From Helicobacter_F equorum (GTDB lineage: Bacteria; Campylobacterota; Campylobacteria; Campylobacterales; Helicobacteraceae): DNA of 64,000 nt. The DNA is taken from NCBI RefSeq assembly GCF_042649585.1, contig NZ_JBHRZM010000001.1:1-64000 (forward strand), read 5' to 3'. The position numbers were made by a program, and so were the translations under genes. This document shows, in pieces, positions 17,645-27,095 of this stretch; positions within the stretch are counted from its first letter, which is position 1; the number at the start of each line of letters is the position of its first letter. The notes under the pieces are model-generated. The model ran no database searches. It was given only the letters and a program-made list of their open reading frames with translations, and was not told where the DNA came from.

Positions 17645-18760
17645 CTAGTTGGCGCTTTGTGGTGCATTTTGTTGGGGGCTAATCTCGCTACCTTGTCGTA
17701 ATTTTGTAAGATTGTTGGTAATGAGCATATCGCCATCTTGCAAACCACTTAGGACAATAACTTGTCCATTTTTGAGCATTTTACCAAGTGTAAGGCGTGT
17801 GATTTGTGCTTGATTATTTTTGGCTACATAGACATAGCTTCCTTGTGAATCTTGCAAAAGTGCTTTTTGTGGAATGGCTATGCTTTTTTGCGCTTTAAAT
17901 CCTTTGAGATTCACACGCACAATTTCATTAGGTAGCAAAACATATGATTCGTTATTGACGATTGCTCTTGCTTTTATAGAGGCTGTTTGAGAATCTAACA
18001 CGCTATCAAGAAAGTCAAGTTTGCCTCGGTTATCATAGACTGTATCATTGCCTAAGATAAATTCCACAATCACATTGTCTTTATCTAAGCCACGCATATA
18101 ATAAAAATCCGTGCTAGGGATAGAAAATTCTGCATAAATAGGGCTAAGTTGTGTGAGTGTAGTGAGATATGTATCACCTCCACTGCCACTTCTTCCCACA
18201 AGATTCCCAACATCATAGCGTCTCATACCTATTCTACCGGTGATGTCCGCGGTAATTGTAGTATATTTCAAATCTACAAGTGCATCATCAAGGGACGCCT
18301 TTGCACTCTCAACATTGGCTTGTGCGGATTGGTAGTTATACATAGCATTATCATATTGATCGACTGTAAGAGCACCTTGTTTATAAAGTCTTTCTGTTCG
18401 TGTCCAATCTTTGTTTGCTTTCGTGAGATTTGCCAATGCAGTGTTATATTGAGCTTTTGCCATATTGACTCTAGCTTTATAGCGCGTAGATTCTATAGTA
18501 AAGAGTGTTTGTCCAGCTTGGACAATATCACCTTCAGTAAAGTTTTGTGTTAGCAAGATTCCCTCAATACGCGCATAAATATCCACGCTTTGCACACTTT
18601 TTAGTCGTGCAGGATATTCAAAATTCAAATCAAGATCTTGGCTTATGATTATTTGGGTATTGACAGGGAGAGCACCTTTTTTTTGTTGCTGTTCTTGTGA
18701 GCCACAACCTATCATTAACAACAAAAGTCCAAAAAAACCTATATATCTGTAATACTTCAT
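17645..18760 (-). CDS. cmeA: membrane fusion lipoprotein of RND pump, CmeA/AcrA type
   Basis: About 371-residue adaptor. The N-terminal signal ends in a lipobox (LLLMIGC), so the mature protein is probably lipid-anchored in the inner membrane. Lipoyl half RIEGILLTQNFTEGD at about 65, a helical hairpin with A/N/K-rich repeats (about 85-160), second lipoyl half near ITGRIGMRRYDVGN, then beta-barrel domains. Start is ATG 18758-18760 because GGAGG at 18768-18772 is six bases away; ATG 18764-18766 lies too close. A run of eight A (sense strand, about 18677-18684) lies just after the lipobox codons and could slip. Confidence 0.9.
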   Translation of the reverse strand: MKYYRYIGFFGLLLLMIGCGSQEQQQKKGALPVNTQIIISQDLDLNFEYPARLKSVQSVDIYARIEGILLTQNFTEGDIVQAGQTLFTIESTRYKARVNMAKAQYNTALANLTKANKDWTRTERLYKQGALTVDQYDNAMYNYQSAQANVESAKASLDDALVDLKYTTITADITGRIGMRRYDVGNLVGRSGSGGDTYLTTLTQLSPIYAEFSIPSTDFYYMRGLDKDNVIVEFILGNDTVYDNRGKLDFLDSVLDSQTASIKARAIVNNESYVLLPNEIVRVNLKGFKAQKSIAIPQKALLQDSQGSYVYVAKNNQAQITRLTLGKMLKNGQVIVLSGLQDGDMLITNNLTKLRQGSEISPQQNAPQSAN

Positions 18761-18839
18761 TGACATCCTCCATACGATCTCATCATTTTGCAATTAATTT
18801 TGAGGGGGGTTGGTGTTAGATTCTAGTATAAAACTGCGG

Positions 18840-18877
18840 ATTATAGCAAAAAATATTATTGTAAGTAAATATTACTA
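18840..18877 (-). promoter_or_regulatory. cmeAB promoter with inverted-repeat operator resembling the CmeR box
   Basis: On the minus strand a TATAAT lies at 18840-18845. Where its -35 should be, plus-strand 18860-18877 reads TGTAAGTAAATATTACTA, an imperfect inverted repeat with GTAA/TTAC arms. This resembles the Campylobacter CmeR operator (TGTAATAAATATTACA as I recall it), with one extra base in the centre. A TetR-family repressor bound here would block the pump promoter. No regulator gene is adjacent, so the pairing is inference. Confidence 0.42.
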
Positions 18878-18960
18878 TAAGAAAATCTTTGTATTGCTTG
18901 TGCTAGAATCTTAGGGAATGAGTGGGAATGTATAGCAAAGACATAGGAGAATATTTGTAT

Positions 18961-20121
18961 ATGAAGCGTGCTATTGTATTGGGTGGTGGCGGATCCAAGG
19001 GAGCTTATCAAATTGGTGCTTGGAAAGCACTAAGAGAGCTTGGTATAGAATATGATATTGTTACAGGCACGAGCATTGGGGCGTGTAATGGTGCGCTAAT
19101 GGTGCAAGGAGACTATGATCGTGCCTTTGAGTTATGGCAGAGTATAGATATTGATAAAGTTGTGTTAAATGGCTTAAGCCTCCGCACAGATCTGAATTAT
19201 TATATGGAGCATAGCGACAAACTTCTAGGATTTCTCAAAACCTACACGAGTAATAAAGGTATGGATACTACGCCATTGCTTAATCTTTTGGGACATTTTA
19301 TTGATGTGGATAGGTTTTTTGCTTCATCGGTCGATTATGGGCTTGTGAGTGTGCGATTTCCCTCGATGCAACCAGTGCAAAAGCAAAAAGATTCTATACC
19401 AAAGACACAATTACAAGATTGGATTATGGCGTCTTGTTCGTGTTTTCCAGCATTTCCTATTTATGAAATTGATGGTGAGGGTTATATTGATGGCGGGTAT
19501 TATGATAATCTTCCTATTTCACTTGCATTTACACTTGGTGCGCAAGAAGTCATCGCTATTGCACTTAACCCTAAACCTCATGCCTACACAAATCATCCCT
19601 TTGTGCGATGTATCCAGCCAAAAGAGCGTTTGGGAGGTATGCTAGATTTTGATGCTACTGCGATACGTGAACAATTTGAGCTTGGGTATGTAGATACATT
19701 AAAAAGTTTTGGACACTTGATGGGGAGGGATTTTAGTTTTTTTCTTGATGATATGACTGCATATACAGAAGGATTTGCTCGCACACTTGCAGAGATTCTA
19801 CGCTATGAGCTTAGCACACATACACCACAAATGCTTGATAGATTAGTAACCCAAACACCTTTATACCAGCGAGTTATGGATCTTTTGGCAATAGATGAGG
19901 ATACTCCCACCATACTTTCTCTTATAGAATCTCAAATGCACCTGCACGCGTATAAAACCCTAAAAATCTATCATTTCACAGAAATTATGCTAGAACTTAT
20001 CAAAAAGACACAAGCGTATCTTGTCGCACGAGGTTTAGGAGGTATGATACATATGTATGATATAGAACATTTAGATGATGAGGCGTTACTAGCAGCGGTA
20101 TTTCTTCGTGTTGTCTCTTAG
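18961..20121 (+). CDS. patatin-like phospholipase family protein
   Basis: About 386 residues. The patatin fold signature is complete: oxyanion loop GGGGSKGAYQIGAW at about 7-20, nucleophile elbow GTSIGACNGA near 38-47, and the catalytic Asp motif YIDGGYYDN near 177-185. No signal peptide is seen, so it is likely a cytoplasmic or membrane-peripheral lipid acyl hydrolase. The C-terminal third is helical and unassigned. Start at ATG 18961 puts the glycine-rich loop near the N-terminus; AGGAG is at 18945-18949. TTG 18955 and GTG 18922 are in-frame alternatives. It diverges from cmeAB. Confidence 0.85.
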   Translation: MKRAIVLGGGGSKGAYQIGAWKALRELGIEYDIVTGTSIGACNGALMVQGDYDRAFELWQSIDIDKVVLNGLSLRTDLNYYMEHSDKLLGFLKTYTSNKGMDTTPLLNLLGHFIDVDRFFASSVDYGLVSVRFPSMQPVQKQKDSIPKTQLQDWIMASCSCFPAFPIYEIDGEGYIDGGYYDNLPISLAFTLGAQEVIAIALNPKPHAYTNHPFVRCIQPKERLGGMLDFDATAIREQFELGYVDTLKSFGHLMGRDFSFFLDDMTAYTEGFARTLAEILRYELSTHTPQMLDRLVTQTPLYQRVMDLLAIDEDTPTILSLIESQMHLHAYKTLKIYHFTEIMLELIKKTQAYLVARGLGGMIHMYDIEHLDDEALLAAVFLRVVS

Positions 20122-20246
20122 TCACAATGTCTAAAAACTACACATAATGTTAAAAAATATCCACAATGTAAAGCAAATACAAAGTAAATGTAAGTCATAA
20201 TGTGAAAAGTTCTTAATGAACAACAACATTTTAGGAGGAGACTTTT

Positions 20247-21431
20247 ATGAAAAAAGTTGTAGCAGGTAGTATGGTTAGTGCATTGTTAGCACTTCCTAGT
20301 TTTGGTTTTGAGCTTTATAATAGTGATAATACAAAGCTTGATATGTATGCATCAATGAGGGGTTATATAGGTGTAGGACATAATCTCTCTGCTACAGAAG
20401 CAACAAGCAGACCTAATGCTCTTACCGGATATCTTATGGGTTTACAGAACAATAGCCGATTTGGCATCAATTTTTCAACAGGAGACTTTAGAGCACAGGT
20501 AGAATATGGTTGGCAGGAAAATGACAATGCGCCAGGTTGGCGTCTTTATTATGGTGCCTATAAGACTTCTAGTGGAGAATTCTTGTTTGGTAAGCAAAAT
20601 TCACCTACAACAGATGAAGGTTTTTCGTCAAATTGGCTAAATGCAGATACCGGATCTATAGGTTTTGGTGGTGTGGTTCTAGCTTGGAGACGCATACAAG
20701 TGGCCTATAAATTTGGAGGTTTTACTATCGCATTGCTTGAGGACAATATGGGATCAGGTGTGAATACTGGGACACAAAATGGAGCATATCGTGCTAATAC
20801 ACAAATGCCAAGGATTGCTGCAAGTTATACAGCAAAAGATACAGATGGCAATCTCTTTTTTAAGGTGGGCGTGAGTTATGTGAGGGTTAGTGGATATGGT
20901 CCATATTATTCTAGTTATAGCGGACCAGATTTGCATGCGTATCACGGATGGTTTGGTATCAGACCAAAATTTGGTAATGCCTATATTTCCTTTATGGCAA
21001 ATGCTGGGAAAAATGGTGATGTATATGGTGAACAAAGCACTACCATTAATACTAGTGCTTATACACATGGGAATATAAATGGGGTAAATGCTGGTAATAA
21101 GAACGTCGGCTATAATGCTACACGTGTGGGAGCACATTTAGAGTTTGGGTATGATTTTAGCAAGCAATTTGGTATGGCTATCGGTGGAGGTTACCAACTC
21201 ACAACAGGTGGTAGCAACCAATATAAAACAAATGGTGAGAGAAGAGATGGTGGCATCAATTCTTTTGCAGCATTTATCAATCTACCATATAAAGTTAGTC
21301 AGAATCTAGCACTAGCACCGCTTGTGGCGTATTATTCTGTTACAGGTGATGCAGATTCAAAAGTGAGTTTTGAAAAAGGGAATAAACAAAGTAGCGTCAT
21401 CGGTGCTGTGCGTATCAAATGGGATTTTTAA
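20247..21431 (+). CDS. outer-membrane porin-like beta-barrel protein
   Basis: 394 residues with a signal peptide (MKKVVAGSMVSALLALPSFGF, cleavage near residue 21). The mature protein is rich in Gly, aromatic and alternating hydrophobic residues, with repeated short beta strands (NSRFGINFSTGDFRAQVEYGW, FLFGKQNSPTTDEGFSS near 70-130) and ends in VRIKWDF; the terminal Phe is the BAM recognition signal. This is a general porin-type protein of enterohepatic helicobacters, distinct from the MOMP-type protein at 23.6 kb. AGGAGGAG before the ATG and a strong terminator after the stop suggest a highly expressed single gene. Confidence 0.75.
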   Translation: MKKVVAGSMVSALLALPSFGFELYNSDNTKLDMYASMRGYIGVGHNLSATEATSRPNALTGYLMGLQNNSRFGINFSTGDFRAQVEYGWQENDNAPGWRLYYGAYKTSSGEFLFGKQNSPTTDEGFSSNWLNADTGSIGFGGVVLAWRRIQVAYKFGGFTIALLEDNMGSGVNTGTQNGAYRANTQMPRIAASYTAKDTDGNLFFKVGVSYVRVSGYGPYYSSYSGPDLHAYHGWFGIRPKFGNAYISFMANAGKNGDVYGEQSTTINTSAYTHGNINGVNAGNKNVGYNATRVGAHLEFGYDFSKQFGMAIGGGYQLTTGGSNQYKTNGERRDGGINSFAAFINLPYKVSQNLALAPLVAYYSVTGDADSKVSFEKGNKQSSVIGAVRIKWDF

Positions 21432-21444
21432 TCTAACTCTATAG

Positions 21445-21472
21445 AATACTAGGCTCCCACGCCTAGTATTTA
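21445..21472 (+). terminator. Rho-independent terminator of the porin gene
   Basis: Perfect arms aatactaggc (21445-21454) and gcctagtatt (21461-21470) around a tcccac loop, starting 14 bases after the stop codon. The T-run is short, so efficiency may be moderate. It is nearly symmetrical and could work in both directions. Confidence 0.75.
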
Positions 21473-21618
21473 ACACTCAATTTTTCTAGAATCTAACACA
21501 TATTTCATACACAAAAACACATCACCAGATAGATACATAGGTTGTCGAGTAATGTCATTAATGCTTGTAGTTAAGTGCCAACAAGAAATCATATGGTGAG
21601 AATATTAGAAATCTAAAA

Positions 21619-21694
21619 TGGTGGCTTGAGGCGGAATCGAACCACCGACACGAAGATTTTCAGTCTTCTGCTCTACCGACTGAGCTATCAAGCC
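21619..21694 (-). tRNA. tRNA-Phe (GAA)
   Basis: 76 nt on the minus strand. Acceptor stem GGCTTGA pairs with TCAAGCC, discriminator A and an encoded CCA end. D arm AGCTCAGTCGGTAGAGC, anticodon loop ACTGAAAATC with GAA, T arm GGTGGTTCGATTCCGCC. All four arms fold. Confidence 0.97.
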
Positions 21695-21829
21695 ACAAGA
21701 AAAGATAAAGAAAAGGTTTAGGTAACAAAAGGTGGAATTATATAATAGAGAGTTTGAAAAAATACTTAAAAGCATGAGATTCTTGGAAACCCTAAATTGT
21801 CTTAATTAATTAAATTGCGCATTTTTGTG

Positions 21830-21835
21830 TATAAT
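21830..21835 (+). promoter_or_regulatory. -10 box (TATAAT) upstream of the 21,870 gene
   Basis: gtgTATAATc at 21827-21836, about 35 bp before the ATG at 21870, in an A/T-rich stretch with TTAATTAATTAAA upstream. Confidence 0.5.
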
Positions 21836-21869
21836 CAAAGCTTAATTTTTACAAAACTAAGGATGACAA

Positions 21870-23291
21870 ATGACAAAAAAAGTTGTTGGTATCGTGGTGA
21901 TAGTACTTGCACTTGGGGCATTTATAGGGTCTGCAGTACATATAAATGGCATTCATAAGAAGTATTATGAGGAGTTGTCTCAAAAGAGCGTGAGTGATAT
22001 GAAAGCAAGTGTAGCTTCTGTGCTCAAGCCTATTTTTGAGGCACAGGGAATGAGTGCTTCATATATGTTACGCAGTATTGAAGAGCTTGATTTGAGTATT
22101 GAAACTTCACCATATGAGAGTGGGTTTTTGCATTCAAATGGTAAGTGGGTGGTTAGTTTCCCACAATCAAATATTGCATTTGATATTGATCTTGTATTTT
22201 CTAATATCCCTTTCACATCTTCAAAATTCTATGTTTCTTCGACACATTCTGACATCAAAGAAAGATTTGCAGATGGTCAAATTGGTGTTATTGAATTGGA
22301 TAGCGGAAGTCTGGCATTGCGACTTAATGATATGATGATACACGAAAGAAACAATTTAGAGATTAAAGGACTTTCACTCGTTTTACATATAACTACAGAC
22401 TATGGAGTAAAAGGTGTAGTATTTAGCTTACCTGAGGCTTCTTATAGCGATACATATTCTCACTGGAGGATCAAAGATGTTGTTGCAGAAGATAAATATG
22501 ATACACCAATTACTTATGAGGAGCTAATAAGCATTATAGGCAAAGGAACATTGTTTTCTCAAAAAAACACTATACATCTCAAGGCTCTTGAATTTGGTGA
22601 TGATGATGTTGAGGTAAGATTTGAAAAATTTGGGCTTACTAACAAAACAAAAGCTTCTAATGATTTATATGAGACAAGTGCTGATTTTACGCTTAAGAGT
22701 TTTGCCATTGACAATAAATCCGAGTATGAAAAGTTTAAGTTAGATATCGCGGATTTTTCTAGTAAGCTAGAGATTCAAAATATGCATAAAGATACGATAG
22801 GGTTTTTGGCTTCTATAGTTGGTCCATTCTATTTATCTAATTTCCATGAACTTCAGCAAAGAAGACAAACAATTCTTGGAAGTAATCCAAAATTTAGCAT
22901 AAAAGATTCTAGTTTTTTACTCAATGATAAAAAAATTACTTATGTCGCTGATGGGCAGTTTTCTCTTGAGAATATAGAACTCAATTTGGCAGTTTCTAGT
23001 AAATATTCTATTGAAGAACTTTTGGAGCGTTACAAAGACGACGGAAACTTTGAGGACTTCATAGACAATGTAGGGACATATTTTATTAAACAACCAGATT
23101 CTAAACAATATGGTGTCAAACTCCAATACACCCAAACACCAAATACTGAAGCGTTTAAAGTCAATGATCAAGTAATATTTAGCGATGAATATAACATTGA
23201 TATTGATGATGACACAGACTTTAGCGAATCTGATGAATCTCAAGATTTACAAGATTTAGAAGAATATCTTGATAAACAAACACAATATTAA
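21870..23291 (+). CDS. membrane-anchored or exported protein, possible YdgA/DUF945 relative
   Basis: 473 residues. An N-terminal hydrophobic segment (VVGIVVIVLALGAFIGSAV, about 5-23) anchors or exports it; the rest is soluble, with alternating beta-type segments and repeated phrases such as FSLENIELNLAVSS and FTLKSFAIDNKSEYEK. The C-terminus is very acidic (DIDDDTDFSESDESQD). The overall plan (anchor, then a long beta-rich periplasmic part with SLENIxL-type strands) is like YdgA/DUF945 proteins, but I cannot name a diagnostic motif, so the family call is tentative. It has its own -10 box and is probably monocistronic. TAAGGATG precedes the ATG. Confidence 0.6.
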   Translation: MTKKVVGIVVIVLALGAFIGSAVHINGIHKKYYEELSQKSVSDMKASVASVLKPIFEAQGMSASYMLRSIEELDLSIETSPYESGFLHSNGKWVVSFPQSNIAFDIDLVFSNIPFTSSKFYVSSTHSDIKERFADGQIGVIELDSGSLALRLNDMMIHERNNLEIKGLSLVLHITTDYGVKGVVFSLPEASYSDTYSHWRIKDVVAEDKYDTPITYEELISIIGKGTLFSQKNTIHLKALEFGDDDVEVRFEKFGLTNKTKASNDLYETSADFTLKSFAIDNKSEYEKFKLDIADFSSKLEIQNMHKDTIGFLASIVGPFYLSNFHELQQRRQTILGSNPKFSIKDSSFLLNDKKITYVADGQFSLENIELNLAVSSKYSIEELLERYKDDGNFEDFIDNVGTYFIKQPDSKQYGVKLQYTQTPNTEAFKVNDQVIFSDEYNIDIDDDTDFSESDESQDLQDLEEYLDKQTQY

Positions 23292-23541
23292 TAGGTGAAT
23301 ATTTTTTATCCTACTTTCCAAGAAAATCCAAGATGTTACATTGCATAACTCTTGGGTTACACTTCTTATAACCTCTTATATTTAATCTTAGACAATGTAT
23401 TTTAGGTTTGTATCTAATTTTAAGTAAAAAATACTTCAAATTATTTCAATAATATATTTCTACAAATTATTGTTGCATCCGCTTATTGTATATAAATATA
23501 TGTTGTTTCTAAAAAGTTTTCAAGTATTTTTACAATTTCGC

Positions 23542-23559
23542 TCGTATTTACAAATACGA
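23542..23559 (+). promoter_or_regulatory. 5'-UTR hairpin directly before the MOMP ribosome-binding site
   Basis: tcgtattt (23542-23549), loop ac, aaatacga (23552-23559): a perfect 8-bp stem ending seven bases before GGAGG (23567). The preceding 250 bp (23292-23541) hold no gene; they are very A/T-rich promoter-type sequence. The hairpin could stabilise the mRNA or be a protein or sRNA target; it is not a terminator because no T-run follows. Confidence 0.4.
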
Positions 23560-23576
23560 ACAAATTGGAGGAATTC

Positions 23577-25022
23577 ATGAAAAACAAAATATTTGTAGCA
23601 AGCTTGATTGGAGCAGGACTACTTTTGGCAGATGAGACAAAATCACCCACTTCTAGTGAATCTAAAAACCTTACTAGCCAATTTTTAGATGGTATAGAGG
23701 CAAAAGGATTTGCAAGAGCACGTTATACGACAATTGATGGTGCTGGGGAAAGCGGTGCAGAGCAACAACTAAGAATGAAGCTTGATCTTACGACAGGCAA
23801 GGTAGATGGTTGGAGTTTTACTGGCGGTTTGATGTTTAATATGGGTTCAAGCAATCCAACAACGACTAGTAATACAAATTACGCTACACAAGGATCAATG
23901 GCGATTATACCTGGAGGAAAATATAACGATCGATTTGGTATAGGAGTATTTTCGCTCAACAAAGAAATCGCTACCCAAAATGCCAAGACAGAATTTAGTG
24001 TCGGACGCTTAAATCTTGTAAATGTTTTTGCAGATAAAAATACAGATGCTGGTAATGGTGGTAAGGTGCGTTTTATAGCAAATAATGGCATTACATATGG
24101 TGCGGAGTATTTTGATAGTTGGGTAACAAGTCATGTGGTATATAGTGCAAGGAGAGCTTCGCTTGGTAATAGTCGTCAAAATAGTCAAATTCCTACGACT
24201 ACAGGGAGTTTGGGTAATGATCTTGTGATACTCTCTTTAAAGGGTGATAATGTGGCAGGTAGCAAGTTTAGCTTTAATGCTGCGTTAGGACACGCTAATA
24301 GAGTGCTTGATTATCTTGCATTTGTTGATGCTAAATATGATTTTGGTGGCGTGTATGTGCTAGGACAGGTTTCTGCTGCTGGTATGTCTAAGGATGTAAA
24401 TTTTATGCTTCCTGGTGGCAACAAAACAGGCACAAATTGGGCATGGGGACAGGATCAGTCAGAAGGGAGACCTTTTGGTGTATACACTGGGTTTACTAAT
24501 AATGCTTGGGCTTCAAATCGAGGTATGTATAATATTCAAGTCGGTTATAAAAACAAACAAGCTCCTGTTTCTGCAAAGCTAGGATTTGTAGGGAGCTTTG
24601 GTGATGGTTATGGCACATTGCTTGATAACAAAGGTGGGATTGATGTCGCAGGAAAGTTTTGGGTTAATAGTTATGATGCAATAAATGAAAGTTTTGGGTT
24701 TATGGGTGCTGGTGGCAGAAGTGGCACAAGTATTTATGTAGGGTATTTAGCGCTAGATTATAAGCTTACCAAAGCTTGGAAGGTTGGGTTAGATTATTCT
24801 TTTATCACCGGCAACAACAACTATCCCTTTGTAGATAATGCTGTGGCAGGTTCACTTAAAGACAAACTTAAACAAGATAATGCCAAAGGTATCACATTTC
24901 ATGAAATTGCACCATCTATTACTTACAAAGTCGGGAAAGTGAGTGCAACTGCATATTATGGGCGTAACCTTGGCGATGTGAATTATGGTAAGGGGCGTGT
25001 AGAATTCCGCTATGATTTTTAG
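23577..25022 (+). CDS. major outer-membrane porin, Campylobacter MOMP-like
   Basis: About 481 residues. Signal peptide (about 1-18, KIFVASLIGAGLLLADE), then an N-terminal segment QFLDGIEAKGFARARYTT followed by a long series of beta strands and Gly/Asn-rich loops, closing with GRVEFRYDF and the terminal Phe required for barrel insertion. Strand-loop pattern and length fit the Campylobacter MOMP-type family found in enterohepatic helicobacters. ATG 23577 is chosen because GGAGG lies seven bases upstream and the signal peptide begins there. The long A/T-rich leader and hairpin suggest strong, regulated expression. Confidence 0.75.
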   Translation: MKNKIFVASLIGAGLLLADETKSPTSSESKNLTSQFLDGIEAKGFARARYTTIDGAGESGAEQQLRMKLDLTTGKVDGWSFTGGLMFNMGSSNPTTTSNTNYATQGSMAIIPGGKYNDRFGIGVFSLNKEIATQNAKTEFSVGRLNLVNVFADKNTDAGNGGKVRFIANNGITYGAEYFDSWVTSHVVYSARRASLGNSRQNSQIPTTTGSLGNDLVILSLKGDNVAGSKFSFNAALGHANRVLDYLAFVDAKYDFGGVYVLGQVSAAGMSKDVNFMLPGGNKTGTNWAWGQDQSEGRPFGVYTGFTNNAWASNRGMYNIQVGYKNKQAPVSAKLGFVGSFGDGYGTLLDNKGGIDVAGKFWVNSYDAINESFGFMGAGGRSGTSIYVGYLALDYKLTKAWKVGLDYSFITGNNNYPFVDNAVAGSLKDKLKQDNAKGITFHEIAPSITYKVGKVSATAYYGRNLGDVNYGKGRVEFRYDF

Positions 25023-25055
25023 TCTTTGTGATTTTTAGGCATATCAAGGCATAAA

Positions 25056-25898
25056 TTACATAAAATCTTGTAGCTTGTTTGCTTGTGCCATAAAGGCTTC
25101 TAATCCTTCCCAATCTTTAGATTCAAGCATATCTTTGGCTTTTTGGAGCTCATTTTGAAAGCTTGTAATAGAATCTAGCACATTTTGTGTGTTTTGTTTA
25201 AAAATATCACTCCACATTTTTGGCGAACTTTTAGAGAGCCTACTCATTGATTTAAATCCTCCGCCTATAAGAGCTAGGATTGTTTGAGGATTTTCTTGCT
25301 TAAGCACAGCATTAGCAAGGGCATAACTAATAACATGTGGCATATGGCTAATGAGTGCAATATGTTTATCGTGCTGGTGCGCATCCATTTTGATGATTTT
25401 CATACCAATGCCCAAAAAAATCTCACGCGCTATTTGGATTTGTGAATCTCCACTATCTTGTAGGTTTGCTAAAATCACAATACTATCTTTAAAGAGATTT
25501 GGTAATGCGGCTTTTGGTCCATAAAACTCTGTGCCTGCCATGGGATGTGCGGCAACAAAATTTTTGCGTATAGAATCTGGAATGTGCTCAATAATGTACT
25601 CTTTAGTTCCACCAAGATCGATAATGGTCACGCTAGGTTTTATGTGTGTGAGTTGTGGCATAAGAGAAATGATACCCTCTACTGGCGTGGCAAGAAATAT
25701 GACATCACTTTGAGCGATAAGCTCTTCAAGATCTATGCATTCATCTACAAGCCCTAAAGAAAGTGCTTGCTGGGAATGTAAAGGATTGTTATCAAAACCT
25801 GCTATACAAGCAAACATCTGCAATTCTCGCAATGCTAATCCCATAGATCCGCCAATAAGTCCTAATCCAATAATACCTGCGTGTAGTTTATGCTCCAT
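25056..25898 (-). CDS. tyrA: prephenate dehydrogenase
   Basis: About 280 residues; NAD-dependent oxidative decarboxylation of prephenate in tyrosine synthesis. Rossmann loop GLGLIGGSMGLAL at about 9-21, VIFLATPVEGI, IIDLGGTKEYI, and the substrate-binding block AAHPMAGTEFYGP are all seen, followed by HDKHIALISHMPH. Three ATG codons occur in a row (25896-25904); the last, at 25898, is six bases from AAAGGA and is chosen. It stands alone between the convergent MOMP gene and the rsmE pair. Confidence 0.92.
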   Translation of the reverse strand: MEHKLHAGIIGLGLIGGSMGLALRELQMFACIAGFDNNPLHSQQALSLGLVDECIDLEELIAQSDVIFLATPVEGIISLMPQLTHIKPSVTIIDLGGTKEYIIEHIPDSIRKNFVAAHPMAGTEFYGPKAALPNLFKDSIVILANLQDSGDSQIQIAREIFLGIGMKIIKMDAHQHDKHIALISHMPHVISYALANAVLKQENPQTILALIGGGFKSMSRLSKSSPKMWSDIFKQNTQNVLDSITSFQNELQKAKDMLESKDWEGLEAFMAQANKLQDFM

Positions 25899-25961
25899 CA
25901 TCATTCCTTTTGTATTGTGATATGTTATTGTAACACAAGCCTTATAAAGTAAGAGTATGTG

Positions 25962-26642
25962 TCAAAGGAGCTTTAGCATACTTGCGACAAAGACACATGC
26001 ACTTTCGCTACGCAAGATAAGATCCCCTGCTACACTAATTGTATGAGGGAGTTTATCACGCTCACTAGGGCTAAAGCCACCTTCAGGACCAATAAGGATA
26101 CTTTTGTTTTTGAGATTGGCGATAAGATTTGTATGTGTGAGCACCTCGCCACCAAATTCCAAGGCTACGCAATCTTTGTATGCTAATAGCACAGAATCTA
26201 AGTCTTTTAAGAGCTCAAGCTCTAGGAGTGTGCCTCTAGCACATTGCTCACAAGAGTGCGTGAGAATCTTGTGTAGTCTTTGGAGGTTTGGGCTAAAGGG
26301 TTTTTGGGAATATTGTGCAAAGAAAAGCGTAAGTTTGCTTATGCCAAGCTCATTTAGTGTGGGCAAAGTTTTTTCCACGATTTTTGAATCTACAATTGCC
26401 CAAATAATATGTGTTTTGTGTTGTGTGTTTGGCGTATAAGATGTGCTATGCGTGAGCTCTAAGGAAGCTTTGTTTCTATCAAGGTGGGTAATTTGGTAGG
26501 TATAGAGATGATTATCTAAAAGATTGCAAAGCACAAGAGGCGTGTTTTTATTATGTCGTCTAGCTTTAAAAATATGTGTGTAAGATTCTCCAATGAGTGT
26601 TAGTGTAGGTGCTTTGGCGTTAGGGTGATAAACAAAGCGCAT
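25962..26642 (-). CDS. rsmE: 16S rRNA m3U1498 methyltransferase
   Basis: 226-residue SPOUT-class methyltransferase acting on 16S rRNA U1498. The N-terminal PUA-like part (about 1-70) and the C-terminal knot with LIGPEGGFSPSERDKL and LILRSESACVFVASML are characteristic. Its ATG is three bases after the stop of the upstream membrane-protein gene, so the two are coupled; this matches the H. pylori HP0374-HP0375 pair as I recall it. Confidence 0.92.
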   Translation of the reverse strand: MRFVYHPNAKAPTLTLIGESYTHIFKARRHNKNTPLVLCNLLDNHLYTYQITHLDRNKASLELTHSTSYTPNTQHKTHIIWAIVDSKIVEKTLPTLNELGISKLTLFFAQYSQKPFSPNLQRLHKILTHSCEQCARGTLLELELLKDLDSVLLAYKDCVALEFGGEVLTHTNLIANLKNKSILIGPEGGFSPSERDKLPHTISVAGDLILRSESACVFVASMLKLL

Positions 26643-26645
26643 TAT

Positions 26646-27095
26646 CTAAGAGATTCCTACACTAAGAATGACAAGAGCATATAATATGATGTCTATGGTG
26701 TAGAGTATTTTACAAAATACGATATATCGTTCCATTGCTTCTAAGCTTGTGCGTCTAGCGATTTTTAGAATCTTGATACGATAGATTTCGCCTCCAAAAA
26801 CCACAAGGCATAAAATAATCATCACGATTGTGCTTATGCCAAAACTTTGGGGATTAAAAACTACAATATTAAAACCGCTTAATAATGCAACAGAAAGTAG
26901 GAAAAAAATGAGAGGCATCATAAACCAGATACGCTTGTTGAGTTGCACAAGATTTTTGTAAAAAAATAAACTCCAAAGATTCAACACAAAAGGAAGAACC
27001 AAAAAAAGTGAAAAAAAGCTGTGATAAAAAGTCAGTTGCCTAAATGATTCGATAATCATAGGCGTTTGAGCTAAGCTTTGAGAGACTTCTTGCAT
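26646..27095 (-). CDS. conserved membrane protein, four predicted helices (HP0375-like)
   Basis: 149 residues with hydrophobic segments at about 25-45, 60-75, 85-102 and 130-148. No catalytic motif is visible. It is encoded directly upstream of rsmE and divergently from hemH. The position matches an uncharacterised H. pylori gene between rsmE and hemH. The tandem with hemH on the other strand is compatible with a haem or membrane role, but nothing in the sequence shows it. Confidence 0.7.
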   Translation of the reverse strand: MQEVSQSLAQTPMIIESFRQLTFYHSFFSLFLVLPFVLNLWSLFFYKNLVQLNKRIWFMMPLIFFLLSVALLSGFNIVVFNPQSFGISTIVMIILCLVVFGGEIYRIKILKIARRTSLEAMERYIVFCKILYTIDIILYALVILSVGIS

